Shown: piece after piece, positions 32,406 through 40,593 of the stretch
Numbering within the stretch: position 1 is the first letter of the stretch
Layout of the letters: every line of letters starts with the position of its first letter
Origin: Chitinophaga arvensicola
GTDB lineage: Bacteria; Bacteroidota; Bacteroidia; Chitinophagales; Chitinophagaceae
Reading direction: 5' to 3'
DNA: 64,000 nucleotides
Assembly (NCBI RefSeq): GCF_900110835.1
Contig: NZ_FOJG01000002.1
Coordinates: forward strand, 682,001-746,000
Position numbers and translations under genes: made by a program
The notes under the pieces: generated by a model
What the model was told of the DNA's origin: nothing
Database searches by the model: none
Seen by the model: only the letters and a program-made list of their open reading frames with translations

Positions 32406-33608
32406 ATGTCAAAAGTGCTCTTTCTGGGTCTGCCTTCTCATGGGCATGTTAACCCAACCTTAGGACTGGTCAGCGAATTAGTAAAACAGGGAGAGGAAAT
32501 ATTTTACTTTTCTTCCCTGGAATTTAAAGAGAAAATAGAGGCGGCCGGCGCTACTTTTGCCGCCTATGCAGAGGACCTCAATATCTTTAAACCAGACAGC
32601 GGCGATGGCAGCGATGATCCGATGGTCCGCGTGATCACATCTGCCGATAAAATTATAGCTGATATCCTGTACCAGATTAAAGATCATTCATTCGATTATA
32701 TTATCCACTCTGCTGCATTTCCTTTTACAAAAGTGTTGGCGCCATTGTTAAAAATCCCGACCGTATCATCACTGGCGGTATTTGCAGGATTGCGGGATTT
32801 CTTTGAAGCATCGGATACAGCGGAAGATCCGTTTTTTCCGGGTATGCAGGAAATGATAGATGCCTACCAGCAAACATCACAACGCATTAATGATACTTAC
32901 GGTGTACAGCTGCCGGAAAACTTCTTTCAACTGATCCTGAATACCGGGGATATCAATCTCGTGTATACTTCCAGGTATTTTGCACCCGACGAAGCATACT
33001 TCGACGATCGCTATAAATTTGTGGGGCCGCCCGTATTTGAACGCAAAGAAAATATGGATTTTCCTTTTGAGTTGCTGGAAAATAAGAAAGTCATTTACAT
33101 CTCACTGGGAACTATATTCAGTAATCACAATCATGAACTGTATAACATCTTCTTCAGGACTTTTGCAGACCAGGATGTAGTGGTAGTAATGGCGGCCTAC
33201 GAAGTGGATCTTTCCGGGTTTGATATTCCTGCGAATTTTATCGTGAGAAATTATGTGCCGCAGTCGGCCGTTCTGCCCTATACTGCTGCCGCGATCACAC
33301 ATGCCGGCATGAACAGTATCAGTGACCTGGTGTATAACGACATTCCTTTTGTAGCCCTTCCACTAGGCGCGGATCAGCCACTGCTGGCTAAGAGAGCGGA
33401 AGAACTGGGTGCAGCCATTTCCCTGAATGCGGACACGCTTACCCCGGAAACATTGCGCCTGGCGGTAGAGAAAGTGATCGATGAACCAGGCTACCTGGAA
33501 AATATCAAAAAGATCAGTGCCTCCTTCCGGGAAGCTGGCGGTTATAAAAAAGCGGTGGAAGAGATTTTCACCTACCTGGGCAAGGATAAACTACAGGATA
33601 ACAAGTAA
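32406..33608 (+). CDS. Macrolide/UDP-glycosyltransferase family protein (GT1, MGT type)
   Basis: 400 residues. The N-terminal LFLGLPSHGHVNPTLGLVSEL fits the acceptor-binding half of GT1 enzymes with the catalytic His in GHVNP. The donor-binding half carries ISLGTIF and the PSPG-like region HAGMNSISDLVYNDIPFVALPLGADQP. Sequence style matches macrolide glycosyltransferases (MGT/YjiC-like), which attach UDP-glucose to antibiotics or natural products. It stands alone on the plus strand near the Tet(X)-like gene, although a frameshifted gene and a PEP-mutase-type gene separate them. The acceptor is unknown. Confidence 0.9.
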   Translation: MSKVLFLGLPSHGHVNPTLGLVSELVKQGEEIFYFSSLEFKEKIEAAGATFAAYAEDLNIFKPDSGDGSDDPMVRVITSADKIIADILYQIKDHSFDYIIHSAAFPFTKVLAPLLKIPTVSSLAVFAGLRDFFEASDTAEDPFFPGMQEMIDAYQQTSQRINDTYGVQLPENFFQLILNTGDINLVYTSRYFAPDEAYFDDRYKFVGPPVFERKENMDFPFELLENKKVIYISLGTIFSNHNHELYNIFFRTFADQDVVVVMAAYEVDLSGFDIPANFIVRNYVPQSAVLPYTAAAITHAGMNSISDLVYNDIPFVALPLGADQPLLAKRAEELGAAISLNADTLTPETLRLAVEKVIDEPGYLENIKKISASFREAGGYKKAVEEIFTYLGKDKLQDNK

Positions 33609-33670
33609 TGACATGCCTGTTCAGGGCAACCACATAAGGTACAGATCACCTTAATAAAATAAAGTTGAGC

Positions 33671-33709
33671 GCCATATAACCCGTATCTAACAAATACCGG
33701 TTATATGGC
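33671..33709. terminator. Bidirectional hairpin between convergent genes
   Basis: GCCATATAACCCGTAT (33671-33686) pairs with ATACCGGTTATATGGC (33694-33709) with one mismatch, around a seven-base loop. It lies between the glycosyltransferase (+) and the hypothetical gene (-). The stem is AT-rich and not followed by a long T-run, so efficiency is uncertain. Confidence 0.65.
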
Positions 33710-33784
33710 ACTGGGATAGGGCTTATCAGGGGCTGAACAGGGACTGAGCCCATCTTTTTAATGGCGGGACCCCATAAGTGATCC

Positions 33785-34522
33785 TTACAAATCCGGTAAA
33801 ACTATCTTTTCATGAGCCGGGTAATGCTGATGTTCGAGGAAATAGCAATACTTCCTGAGGTCGGTTTCCGCATCCGTCCGGAGATATTCGAGGTACATTT
33901 TTTCCCGGCCGCCGTTTACTTCACATAAACCTGCTTGATTCAGTTCATGTATCAGCGATGCTTTGTTGCTCCACCAGGCTTTGCATTCCTGATAAGTCCA
34001 TAATTCATTGCCGTCGCTGGAATAACTATCGAATACTTCCACTGCAGCCGCCTCCAGCACACATACCAGTTCTGCATAATTCCGGGGTTGCCTGAAAACA
34101 TACTCCTGCGCGCAGTCGTCATACAATACGTTTAAAGGAGCCGCACCGTCACCGGTTCCGCAACTGTCGGATTCACCCGTGTAAAATGGACCCGGGAAAT
34201 TAAACGGATGCTTCTTCTCCCAATGATTATTATCGAGGCAATCATATGTGTTGTTTATATCCCATAGTCTTTGCAGTACCTTTGTGCGGATCGTATGATC
34301 AAGGTCCGGTGAATATAAAAAGGCGTAGAAGTCCTGCCCATAAGCCTCCTCCAGCCAGGGGGTCTGGGCTTCGGCCCATACCAGTCGTTTATTCACCCGC
34401 TTGTTCAACTCTTTGAGCCAGTTCCGTTCATCCCTGATTTTATTGTCTCTTTCGGGAGGGATTTCTACAGCAGCATCGCTTTTTTTTCTGAAGATGGCTT
34501 TAACAGCATTAAAAATATTCAT
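33785..34522 (-). CDS. Protein of unknown function, 245 residues
   Basis: No signal peptide or TM helix; cytoplasmic. A basic N-terminus (MNIFNAVKAIFRKKSD) is followed by a mixed alpha/beta domain rich in aromatic residues, with a GPFYTGESDSCGTGDGAAP segment of Gly/Ser near residue 110-130 and WTYQECKAWW later. Its acidic, aromatic-rich nature recalls immunity-type proteins, but no toxin gene is close, so this is only an impression. It converges with the glycosyltransferase and is transcribed away from the NUDIX gene. Confidence 0.7.
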   Translation of the reverse strand: MNIFNAVKAIFRKKSDAAVEIPPERDNKIRDERNWLKELNKRVNKRLVWAEAQTPWLEEAYGQDFYAFLYSPDLDHTIRTKVLQRLWDINNTYDCLDNNHWEKKHPFNFPGPFYTGESDSCGTGDGAAPLNVLYDDCAQEYVFRQPRNYAELVCVLEAAAVEVFDSYSSDGNELWTYQECKAWWSNKASLIHELNQAGLCEVNGGREKMYLEYLRTDAETDLRKYCYFLEHQHYPAHEKIVLPDL

Positions 34523-34590
34523 GATTCATGAGGCTTAGGCTGGTTGAAGATAGCTATAATACCCATCCCCTTCACCTGCCCGGATTGTTG

Positions 34591-34598
34591 TATGTTTG
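34591..34598 (+). promoter_or_regulatory. TAnnTTTG -7 box next to the NUDIX start codon
   Basis: TATGTTTG matches the Bacteroidota -7 consensus exactly, seven bases before the ATG at 34606. Transcription would begin close to the ATG, giving a leaderless or very short-leader mRNA. No clear -33 TTG was found. Confidence 0.5.
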
Positions 34599-34605
34599 AC
34601 CTATT

Positions 34606-35067
34606 ATGAAACAAAGCGCCGGTATACTCCTGATCCGCTATGTACATGATACACCGGAATTTTTCCTGGTTCATCCGGGCGGTCCCTTTTTTGCCCGCAA
34701 AGATGCAGGCTGGTGGACGGTTCCCAAAGGAGAACTGATGCCCGGCGAAGAGCCGCTGGCAGCGGCTATCAGGGAATTTGAAGAAGAAACAGGCTACCAG
34801 CCGGTGGGCCCTTTTACGCCGCTCACACCGGTGGTACAGAAAGGCGGCAAGCAGGTACTTTGCTGGGCTGCCACAGGAGCGCCGGACCCGGAAAAAATTA
34901 CCAGTAATACCTTTGAAATAGAATGGCCGCCCAAATCAGGCAAACGCAAAACTTATCCTGAGGTGGATAAAGCCGGCTGGTTTACCTATGACGCCGCAAA
35001 ATTACTGCTCAACCAAAAACAGGTCGCCTTTCTGGACGAAGCGCTTCAACTGCACCGTGCAACATGA
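34606..35067 (+). CDS. NUDIX hydrolase
   Basis: 153 residues. The full Nudix box G-x5-E-x7-REUxEExGU occurs at 42-64: Gly42, Glu48, then REFEEETGY at 56-64. The N-terminal SAGILLIRYV strand and the box position are typical of Ap4A-hydrolase or NUDIX sanitation enzymes of about 150 residues. It hydrolyses a nucleoside diphosphate linked to another moiety; the substrate cannot be read from the box. Likely transcribed from the -7 box directly before it. Confidence 0.93.
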   Translation: MKQSAGILLIRYVHDTPEFFLVHPGGPFFARKDAGWWTVPKGELMPGEEPLAAAIREFEEETGYQPVGPFTPLTPVVQKGGKQVLCWAATGAPDPEKITSNTFEIEWPPKSGKRKTYPEVDKAGWFTYDAAKLLLNQKQVAFLDEALQLHRAT

Positions 35068-35191
35068 CGCAACATCCGGATGTAAGCAGGCCTGTGGGCG
35101 TTCTACATCTCCCGGTAGCATCATTTTTTACAGCAATATTCCACAGGAGTAGCGGAAATACTGAATGTTCCATGTATCTTGTCGCGCATTT

Positions 35192-35211
35192 CAGGACATA
35201 TGAATGTCCTG
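35192..35211. promoter_or_regulatory. Inverted repeat upstream of the acyltransferase gene
   Basis: CAGGACAT-ATGA-ATGTCCTG has perfect 8-bp arms and lies 18 bases before the acyltransferase start codon (35230). It may be a regulator site or a hairpin in the leader. A TATCTTG box at 35175-35181 could be the promoter. Confidence 0.45.
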
Positions 35212-35229
35212 CAGACATTAAAAGGAACG

Positions 35230-36312
35230 ATGAACATGAACAAATTAAGCCCGGGCCTGCTGGGAACGAAACAACATTTTGACATCCTTGATGGCCTCAG
35301 GGGAATTGCAGCCATCACCGTAGTAGTTTTCCATTTTATGGAAATTGTGTACTCCGATTACAGTAAAAACTTTGTGGGACATGGCTTTCTGGCGGTAGAC
35401 TTCTTCTTCTGTTTATCCGGTTTTGTGATCGGGTATGCGTACGACAACCGGATTGAAAAAATGGGCGTGCTGGAATTTTTTAAATCCAGGATCATCCGGC
35501 TGCATCCGCTGGTAATACTTGGCTCTGTGCTGGGCTTACTGGGCTTCTTCCTCGACCCGTTTGGCGGCCCTCCGGCTACTTACAGTCTTGCTAAAATAGG
35601 ATTGATATTCCTCAGTTCCGTTTTGCTGATTCCTTACCCTGTCATGCCTGACCGTTGGTTTAACCTGTTTAGCTTTAACGCACCGGCCTGGTCGCTGTTC
35701 TGGGAGTATGTAGCCAATATCGTTTACGCTTTTGTTCTGTGCAGGTTAAGCCGTGGATGGTTGATTGTGCTGGCCATTCTCTCCGCAGCAGGGCTCACTT
35801 ATGTGGGTTATCATGCAGGAAATGTAATGGGAGGATGGGGTAAAGATACGTTCTGGCATGGCGCTGCGCGTATTTCGTATTCTTTCTTAGCCGGATTGCT
35901 CATTTTCCGCTTCCAGCTGATCATCAAAAACCGCCTGGGTTTTGTAGGTTTAACGATACTCCTGCTGGCAGCGCTGATGATGCCTCATTTCAAATGGAAC
36001 TGGCTGGCCGAAGTGCTGGTGGTATTGGTATATTTCCCTTTACTGATTGCATTGGGAGCTGGCGCTGTCTTATCACCTGCATTAAAAAAGATCTGTGTGT
36101 TTTCCGGAAATATCTCCTACCCGCTCTATATGACTCACTATGTAGCCATGTGGATCTTTGCCGGTTATTACAATACCTATAAACCGGGCAACGCCCAGTT
36201 AACTTTAGTGGTGATCGTTGGTACGTTGATATTACTCGGCTTTGCCTGGCTGGCGATGGTGCTGTATGATATTCCTGTGAGGAATTACCTGAACGCCAGA
36301 AGGAAAAAGTAA
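35230..36312 (+). CDS. Acyltransferase 3 (OafA/NodX-like) membrane protein
   Basis: The start at 35230 (MNMNKLSPGLLGTKQ) avoids 17 residues of poor sequence from an upstream ATG; the ATG six bases later is also possible. About 360 residues with roughly ten TM helices. The family hallmark is seen early: LDGLRGIAAITVVVFHFMEI (residues about 17-36) with the catalytic His, and the FFFCLSGFVIG segment. These integral membrane enzymes acetylate or acylate cell-surface polysaccharides or lipids. Its stop abuts the stop of the convergent lipoprotein gene. Confidence 0.9.
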   Translation: MNMNKLSPGLLGTKQHFDILDGLRGIAAITVVVFHFMEIVYSDYSKNFVGHGFLAVDFFFCLSGFVIGYAYDNRIEKMGVLEFFKSRIIRLHPLVILGSVLGLLGFFLDPFGGPPATYSLAKIGLIFLSSVLLIPYPVMPDRWFNLFSFNAPAWSLFWEYVANIVYAFVLCRLSRGWLIVLAILSAAGLTYVGYHAGNVMGGWGKDTFWHGAARISYSFLAGLLIFRFQLIIKNRLGFVGLTILLLAALMMPHFKWNWLAEVLVVLVYFPLLIALGAGAVLSPALKKICVFSGNISYPLYMTHYVAMWIFAGYYNTYKPGNAQLTLVVIVGTLILLGFAWLAMVLYDIPVRNYLNARRKK

Positions 36313-36873
36313 CTACCAGTTGGGCGTCACAAACACACCGTCAACGGGCACATAACGATAGAGCGCCTCATAGTTGCCGGTGTAATGCCTGGCCTTTATA
36401 GTCCCTTTTCCCTGCAACGTACTGCTCACCTGGATAATACTGTCCGGTGTGAGGCGGAAATAGCTGTAATAAAACTGCGCACGGGGAGTAGACATCTGTT
36501 GTATAACGAGTTTATTCCCCGTTACTTTATAATACCCCTGAAACAGAGTACGTCCTGCCGGCCTTTTATTAAAGGCATCCCGGTAATCATCCGCAGATTC
36601 CAGCGAATCATAGCGGTTCAATACCAGGTTTACCTGTCCGCCGGGATAGAACTTATAAATTTGCCGGTCAGCGCTGGCAATGGTTCTTGCAGTATCTCCG
36701 GTGCGGATCACATCCAGCACATACACCCCATCTGTGCGAAGCAGCGCAGTATCCGGCAACGGGAAGTTTTTCTGATAAAAGGAGTACTCTTCCTGCCGGT
36801 AGAAATGCTGCGTTTTACAGGCTGTAGCAGTCAGTATGAATAACAGGAAAGTTACAAAGTATAGCTGCTTCAA
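36313..36873 (-). CDS. Lipoprotein of unknown function
   Basis: 186 residues with a lipobox (ATAC19) and a mature sequence of mainly beta character. Segments such as YYKVTGNKLVIQQMST and PDSIIQVSSTLQG resemble lipocalin-like lipoproteins, but the family is not certain. It is the second gene of a pair: its ATG overlaps the stop of the upstream membrane-anchored gene by four bases, so the two are translationally coupled and may act together in the envelope. Confidence 0.7.
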   Translation of the reverse strand: MKQLYFVTFLLFILTATACKTQHFYRQEEYSFYQKNFPLPDTALLRTDGVYVLDVIRTGDTARTIASADRQIYKFYPGGQVNLVLNRYDSLESADDYRDAFNKRPAGRTLFQGYYKVTGNKLVIQQMSTPRAQFYYSYFRLTPDSIIQVSSTLQGKGTIKARHYTGNYEALYRYVPVDGVFVTPNW

Positions 36874-37688
36874 TGTTTCTTTTTGAGGATATACAATTCA
36901 TTCGGCTGGAACCGGGGCGTATAGACCAGAAATGCCACATCCGGCTGGTTGGCATCGGCAGGCAGTTTATAAAACGATAATCCCGTATTATATTCATATT
37001 CTTCCGGGATCAATATGCCTTCCCGGCGACAGGGAATTTTCACCTTGAGCAACTCATTGTTCATCCGGATCACATAATACCCGGTGCCAGACCAGGCGTA
37101 ACATACGCCGCTACCATTGGGATTGCCGAAGCCGCGAAGAGGGTTCAGACAATTACTGTTGAAATTGTCCATGGAAAAATGCCGGAGAGATACTTCCTCG
37201 TTTTTATCATTCCAGTGATGAAACGTTTTTATATGATCCTTTAAAACAATGGCGTGCTGAAAAGCGGTGCTATCCTGTAGATAAAGCCCCTTCTTATCTG
37301 CCGTAATATTTCCATCCAGATCAATATTGACAAAGTGAACGAGTCTATCGGGGCTACCACCTTCTTCCTCGGATAGTACATACTCTTCCGTTTCCATGAC
37401 GAGTTGCTTTTTAACAACATCGTAGCACAGGTATCCTTCTGCCGGATCTTTCTCTTCCAGGCGCGGATCTCCCTCGGGTGCAAATCTCGACGCAAAGGTA
37501 TACTGGAAGGTATTGCCCGGCACCTTTACTTTTACGAGCGTATAGTTATCGGAAGATACCGTTTCCCTGATGTCTTTAAAAGACCGGTTATAAGACAGGC
37601 TGATAAGCTTGTTAACAAGCAACACTACAAACGGCAGTGCTACCACAATGAGCAGGATGATGATAAACAACTTTCTGGGTTTAAACAT
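36870..37688 (-). CDS. Membrane-anchored protein of unknown function
   Basis: 272 residues. A TM helix near the N-terminus (about 8-28, KLFIIILLIVVALPFVVLLV) anchors a C-terminal domain of about 240 residues, probably in the periplasm. It contains no family motif that I recognise. It is coupled to the lipoprotein gene by a four-base overlap and lies downstream of a strong terminator that separates it from the large operon. Its promoter must lie in the 72 bases between the terminator and its start. Confidence 0.7.
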   Translation of the reverse strand: MFKPRKLFIIILLIVVALPFVVLLVNKLISLSYNRSFKDIRETVSSDNYTLVKVKVPGNTFQYTFASRFAPEGDPRLEEKDPAEGYLCYDVVKKQLVMETEEYVLSEEEGGSPDRLVHFVNIDLDGNITADKKGLYLQDSTAFQHAIVLKDHIKTFHHWNDKNEEVSLRHFSMDNFNSNCLNPLRGFGNPNGSGVCYAWSGTGYYVIRMNNELLKVKIPCRREGILIPEEYEYNTGLSFYKLPADANQPDVAFLVYTPRFQPNELYILKKKH

Positions 37689-37760
37689 AAGTAATGGCTA
37701 CATTTCAGACAACCGGAAAGATAAGGGAATTTTTGCAATGATACGTGTACGCCTATACTA

Positions 37761-37798
37761 AAAAACGCCTTGCAACCAACAGGTTACAAGGCGTTTTT
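37761..37798. terminator. Strong bidirectional terminator at the end of the sigma/SusC operon
   Basis: AAAAACGCCTTG (37761-37772) pairs with CAAGGCGTTTTT (37787-37798), and the loop holds AACC/GGTT, giving a stem of about 16 pairs with one mismatch. A/T flanks on both sides make it work in either direction. It ends the long minus-strand operon above it. Confidence 0.85.
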
Positions 37799-37817
37799 AA
37801 TATAGATAACAATGGGG

Positions 37818-38282
37818 TCAGTTCATTTGCAGGTCCAGGTAATGCCGGCCTTCATACTTGATTTCGATAGTCCGGGAAAACCATCCCACGCTTCCTTTCA
37901 TGGTACCTTTGAAGGAAATACACACAGAATCGTTCAGATTGATGCCCGTTTGACCCAGTTTATTAAAATCGGGCTGAAGTACTACCGGTATGGTGAATAA
38001 TGCATGGGCAGGCACCCTAATGATAGTGTCGAGATGCACGTGTCCGAGGTAAAACGTATCCAGCATCAGGTCCAGATCACCACTTTTAAAGGTAAATCCA
38101 AAGCTGTTCGGGTTGTAGTATATGCCTTCTACTTTCATGGCGGCCCTTTCCGGTGTGATATTAAAAATCCTGACGCCGAGTTTTTTGGGTAGTCGTGCTT
38201 CAGGTGTTTTAAACAGGGTACAACCGGAAAAAAATATGGTCATGATAAGTCCTGCAGCAAAAATGCGGGTGATTTTTTTCAT
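37818..38282 (-). CDS. LEA type 2 family lipoprotein
   Basis: 154 residues with a lipobox (FFSGC21). The mature part matches the late-embryogenesis-abundant group 2 / WHy fold: RIFNITPERAAMKVEGIYYNPNSFGFTFKSGDLDLMLD has the typical NPN turn. Function is not established in bacteria; members are thought to protect envelopes under dehydration. It lies eight bases after the TlpA-type gene (38291) and so is the last gene of the series, directly before the strong terminator. Confidence 0.85.
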   Translation of the reverse strand: MKKITRIFAAGLIMTIFFSGCTLFKTPEARLPKKLGVRIFNITPERAAMKVEGIYYNPNSFGFTFKSGDLDLMLDTFYLGHVHLDTIIRVPAHALFTIPVVLQPDFNKLGQTGINLNDSVCISFKGTMKGSVGWFSRTIEIKYEGRHYLDLQMN

Positions 38283-38290
38283 ATCTTATT

Positions 38291-39256
38291 TTATTGCAAC
38301 AGCCTGATCAGCTCTTTTTCCAATTGATCTTTCTTGTAGAAGTCCAGCCATGCCGCAATCCGGCCATCTTTCCCTACAATCACCACATGTGGAATGCTGC
38401 TGATATTAAGTGCTTCCTGTACGCCGCCCCCTGCTTTAAAGCCGCCTGCAGCAAGGGCCTGCAGCCATTCCATGTTAGTTTCGGCCATTGCTTCCTTCCA
38501 TTTCTCTTTGTTGTCATCTACCGATACGGCCATAAATACCACCCCTTTATCTTTGAACTTATTATAATGTTCACGCATGGTGGGAATGTAGGCGCGACAG
38601 GGCGCACACCAGGATGCCCAGAAATCAAGTACTACAATTTTGCCGGTCATTGCCTGGAGCGAAATCGGTTTATTGTCCGGGGCAGTGAGTTGCAGATCGG
38701 GCATAGCGGCGCCTGCACCGGTGTTTTTAAACGCGTTGATCTTTTCCAGGATGGCTTTCCCTTCCCAGGTATTCCTGTTATCAGGACTGAGGAGTTGATA
38801 CACTTCGGTGGCCTTTTCCAGTGTGCTTGTATATTTCATGGCAAACCAGGCAGAGAGTTCCTGTGCGGGGTTGGCCTTTATATAATCCAGCGGAGGCAGG
38901 TGACTTTCATTGAAGGCGTTCATCTGGTTGTTTAATGTACCGCCTTTAATAGCATTGGCATTCAGCGAATCCAGGCTGCAATCTATCGTATAGGTGGTAT
39001 TCTCCAGGAAGACTCTTATATTCTTTGTGCTGATTTTCAGATCCAGGAGGGCAGAATGATCGAGCTGGCCGCTATAGGTAAATTCGCCATTGACGATACG
39101 GACTTTAGGCGGCAGCTGTATCTTACCTGCCGGATCTGTTACGGATACATATCCGCTGATAATCCCGCTTACTTTTCCTTTGATCACAAATCCCTCTTCC
39201 GCGAGGCTATACAGGGGAAGCAGCAGGCAAACGATAATTTTAAAGATGGAACGCAT
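38291..39256 (-). CDS. Thioredoxin-like (TlpA/DUF4369) disulfide reductase
   Basis: The start at 39256 (MRSIFKIIVCLLLPL) gives a proper signal peptide; the longer frame begins with an odd Cys-rich run. About 321 residues. An N-terminal DUF4369-like beta domain with FVIKGKVSGIISGY is followed by a thioredoxin domain with the WCAPC redox site in VVLDFWASWCAPCRAY and the cis-Pro near SSIPHVVIV. It would act in the periplasm. The TlpA-type gene upstream (82 bases) is a paralogue, so both probably maintain thiols during import or processing of the SusCD cargo. Confidence 0.88.
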   Translation of the reverse strand: MRSIFKIIVCLLLPLYSLAEEGFVIKGKVSGIISGYVSVTDPAGKIQLPPKVRIVNGEFTYSGQLDHSALLDLKISTKNIRVFLENTTYTIDCSLDSLNANAIKGGTLNNQMNAFNESHLPPLDYIKANPAQELSAWFAMKYTSTLEKATEVYQLLSPDNRNTWEGKAILEKINAFKNTGAGAAMPDLQLTAPDNKPISLQAMTGKIVVLDFWASWCAPCRAYIPTMREHYNKFKDKGVVFMAVSVDDNKEKWKEAMAETNMEWLQALAAGGFKAGGGVQEALNISSIPHVVIVGKDGRIAAWLDFYKKDQLEKELIRLLQ

Positions 39257-39337
39257 AAAAACAAGACCTGTTTTAGTGAAGAAAAAAGGGCAACAGCACA
39301 TTCATAGTGCCATTGCCCCTGGCGGAAAGAACGCTGA

Positions 39338-40525
39338 TTATTTTTGGGGAATGGCGGTCAACGCTGCCTGTGGCATTAGTTCCGACAATTTCTTATCTAC
39401 CTCTTCTCCATATAAATTTCTCGCCACAATGTTTCCATCAGGTCCGATCAATACATTGAAAGGGATGTAACTGGCGCCGTAGGCGGATGCGGTAGCATCG
39501 CCCCAACCTTTCAGGCTGGAGAGGTTCAGCCAGTTCAGTTCGTGTTTGGCGACTGCTTTTACCCAGGCTTCTTTTTTTGAATCCAAAGAGATACCTAACA
39601 TCACGAAGTTGCTATTTTTGAATTTATCATTCGCCGCTTTCAGGAAAGGAATCTGTGGTTTGCAGGGGCCGCACCAGCTGGCCCAGAAATCTACAAATAC
39701 GTATTTCCCTTTGAAATCTGCCAGCGATACCATTTTACCATCCATGTCCGGGATACTGAATGCCGGCGCAGGACCGCCTATTTTCACGCTGCCCGGCGTA
39801 CCTGGGGCTTCCCCTTCTGCCCCCACCTTCACGTTAACAATAGAGGGATCTACCTTACCCGGATTTTTCCAGCGTTGCAGAATCCTGGATGCTTTTGCAT
39901 GTTCACCCAATCCTGCATAGAGGGAATCCATTTCTCGCTGGGTATTGAAATAGATGGTCATTACATAGCCCGTTACACCGGAATTACGGTGCTCCTGCAT
40001 CCATTTACCCAGTACGTCCTTTTGTTTTTTCTGAAGGATGGCTCCCTGCTTATTATATTCTTCCGCGGCATCTTCATCACCCACTTCCATGGCCTTGCGA
40101 TATTTTTGTTCGAGGTCGGCTAATGCTTTACCATCGCCGGCATCGGGAGCGGTCAGATTCATCACTTCCTGCCATTCCTTCACCCAGGCATCGCCGGAAA
40201 AAGTAGCATCTTTAAAGTATCCGCCTTTACCGGTGATATTCATTTTTCCTTTTTCAAGATACACCAGGGTACCTCCCAGTTCCGGATTACTGCCTATCTG
40301 CATAATATATACGCTGCCACCCTTTGCTATCGGCATCGTCATTTTGAACTGGTGGTTCTTGATAACAGCAGTAGCAGTATCACCGGAATACGGCTCATAG
40401 AGATTGACGAGGGTATCATTGGGCGATTTATCCAGCTTTGCGGTGATAATGGCAACGTCCTGTTGCTGTGCATATGCAGCCACGCTCCCCATACAAAAAG
40501 TGAGTGCAAACAGTTTTCTGATCAT
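39338..40525 (-). CDS. TlpA family disulfide reductase with DUF4369 domain
   Basis: The start at 40525 (MIRKLFALTFCMGSVAAYAQ) gives a standard signal peptide. About 395 residues: an N-terminal DUF4369 beta domain, a helical middle (about 115-225, with many Glu/Lys) and a C-terminal thioredoxin domain with WCGPC in FVDFWASWCGPCKPQIP and SYIPFNVLIGP. It is exported. In related SusC/SusD operons such proteins are often found next to S41 proteases and metallopeptidases, as here, hinting at peptide or protein-derived cargo. The gene lies 68 bases after the S41 protease gene. Confidence 0.9.
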   Translation of the reverse strand: MIRKLFALTFCMGSVAAYAQQQDVAIITAKLDKSPNDTLVNLYEPYSGDTATAVIKNHQFKMTMPIAKGGSVYIMQIGSNPELGGTLVYLEKGKMNITGKGGYFKDATFSGDAWVKEWQEVMNLTAPDAGDGKALADLEQKYRKAMEVGDEDAAEEYNKQGAILQKKQKDVLGKWMQEHRNSGVTGYVMTIYFNTQREMDSLYAGLGEHAKASRILQRWKNPGKVDPSIVNVKVGAEGEAPGTPGSVKIGGPAPAFSIPDMDGKMVSLADFKGKYVFVDFWASWCGPCKPQIPFLKAANDKFKNSNFVMLGISLDSKKEAWVKAVAKHELNWLNLSSLKGWGDATASAYGASYIPFNVLIGPDGNIVARNLYGEEVDKKLSELMPQAALTAIPQK

Positions 40526-40593
40526 GATAAAGTGCTTTAAAATATTAGGCAATCCGCTTTTCAAAACGGGTGAAGCCTGTGATGAATTAATTA

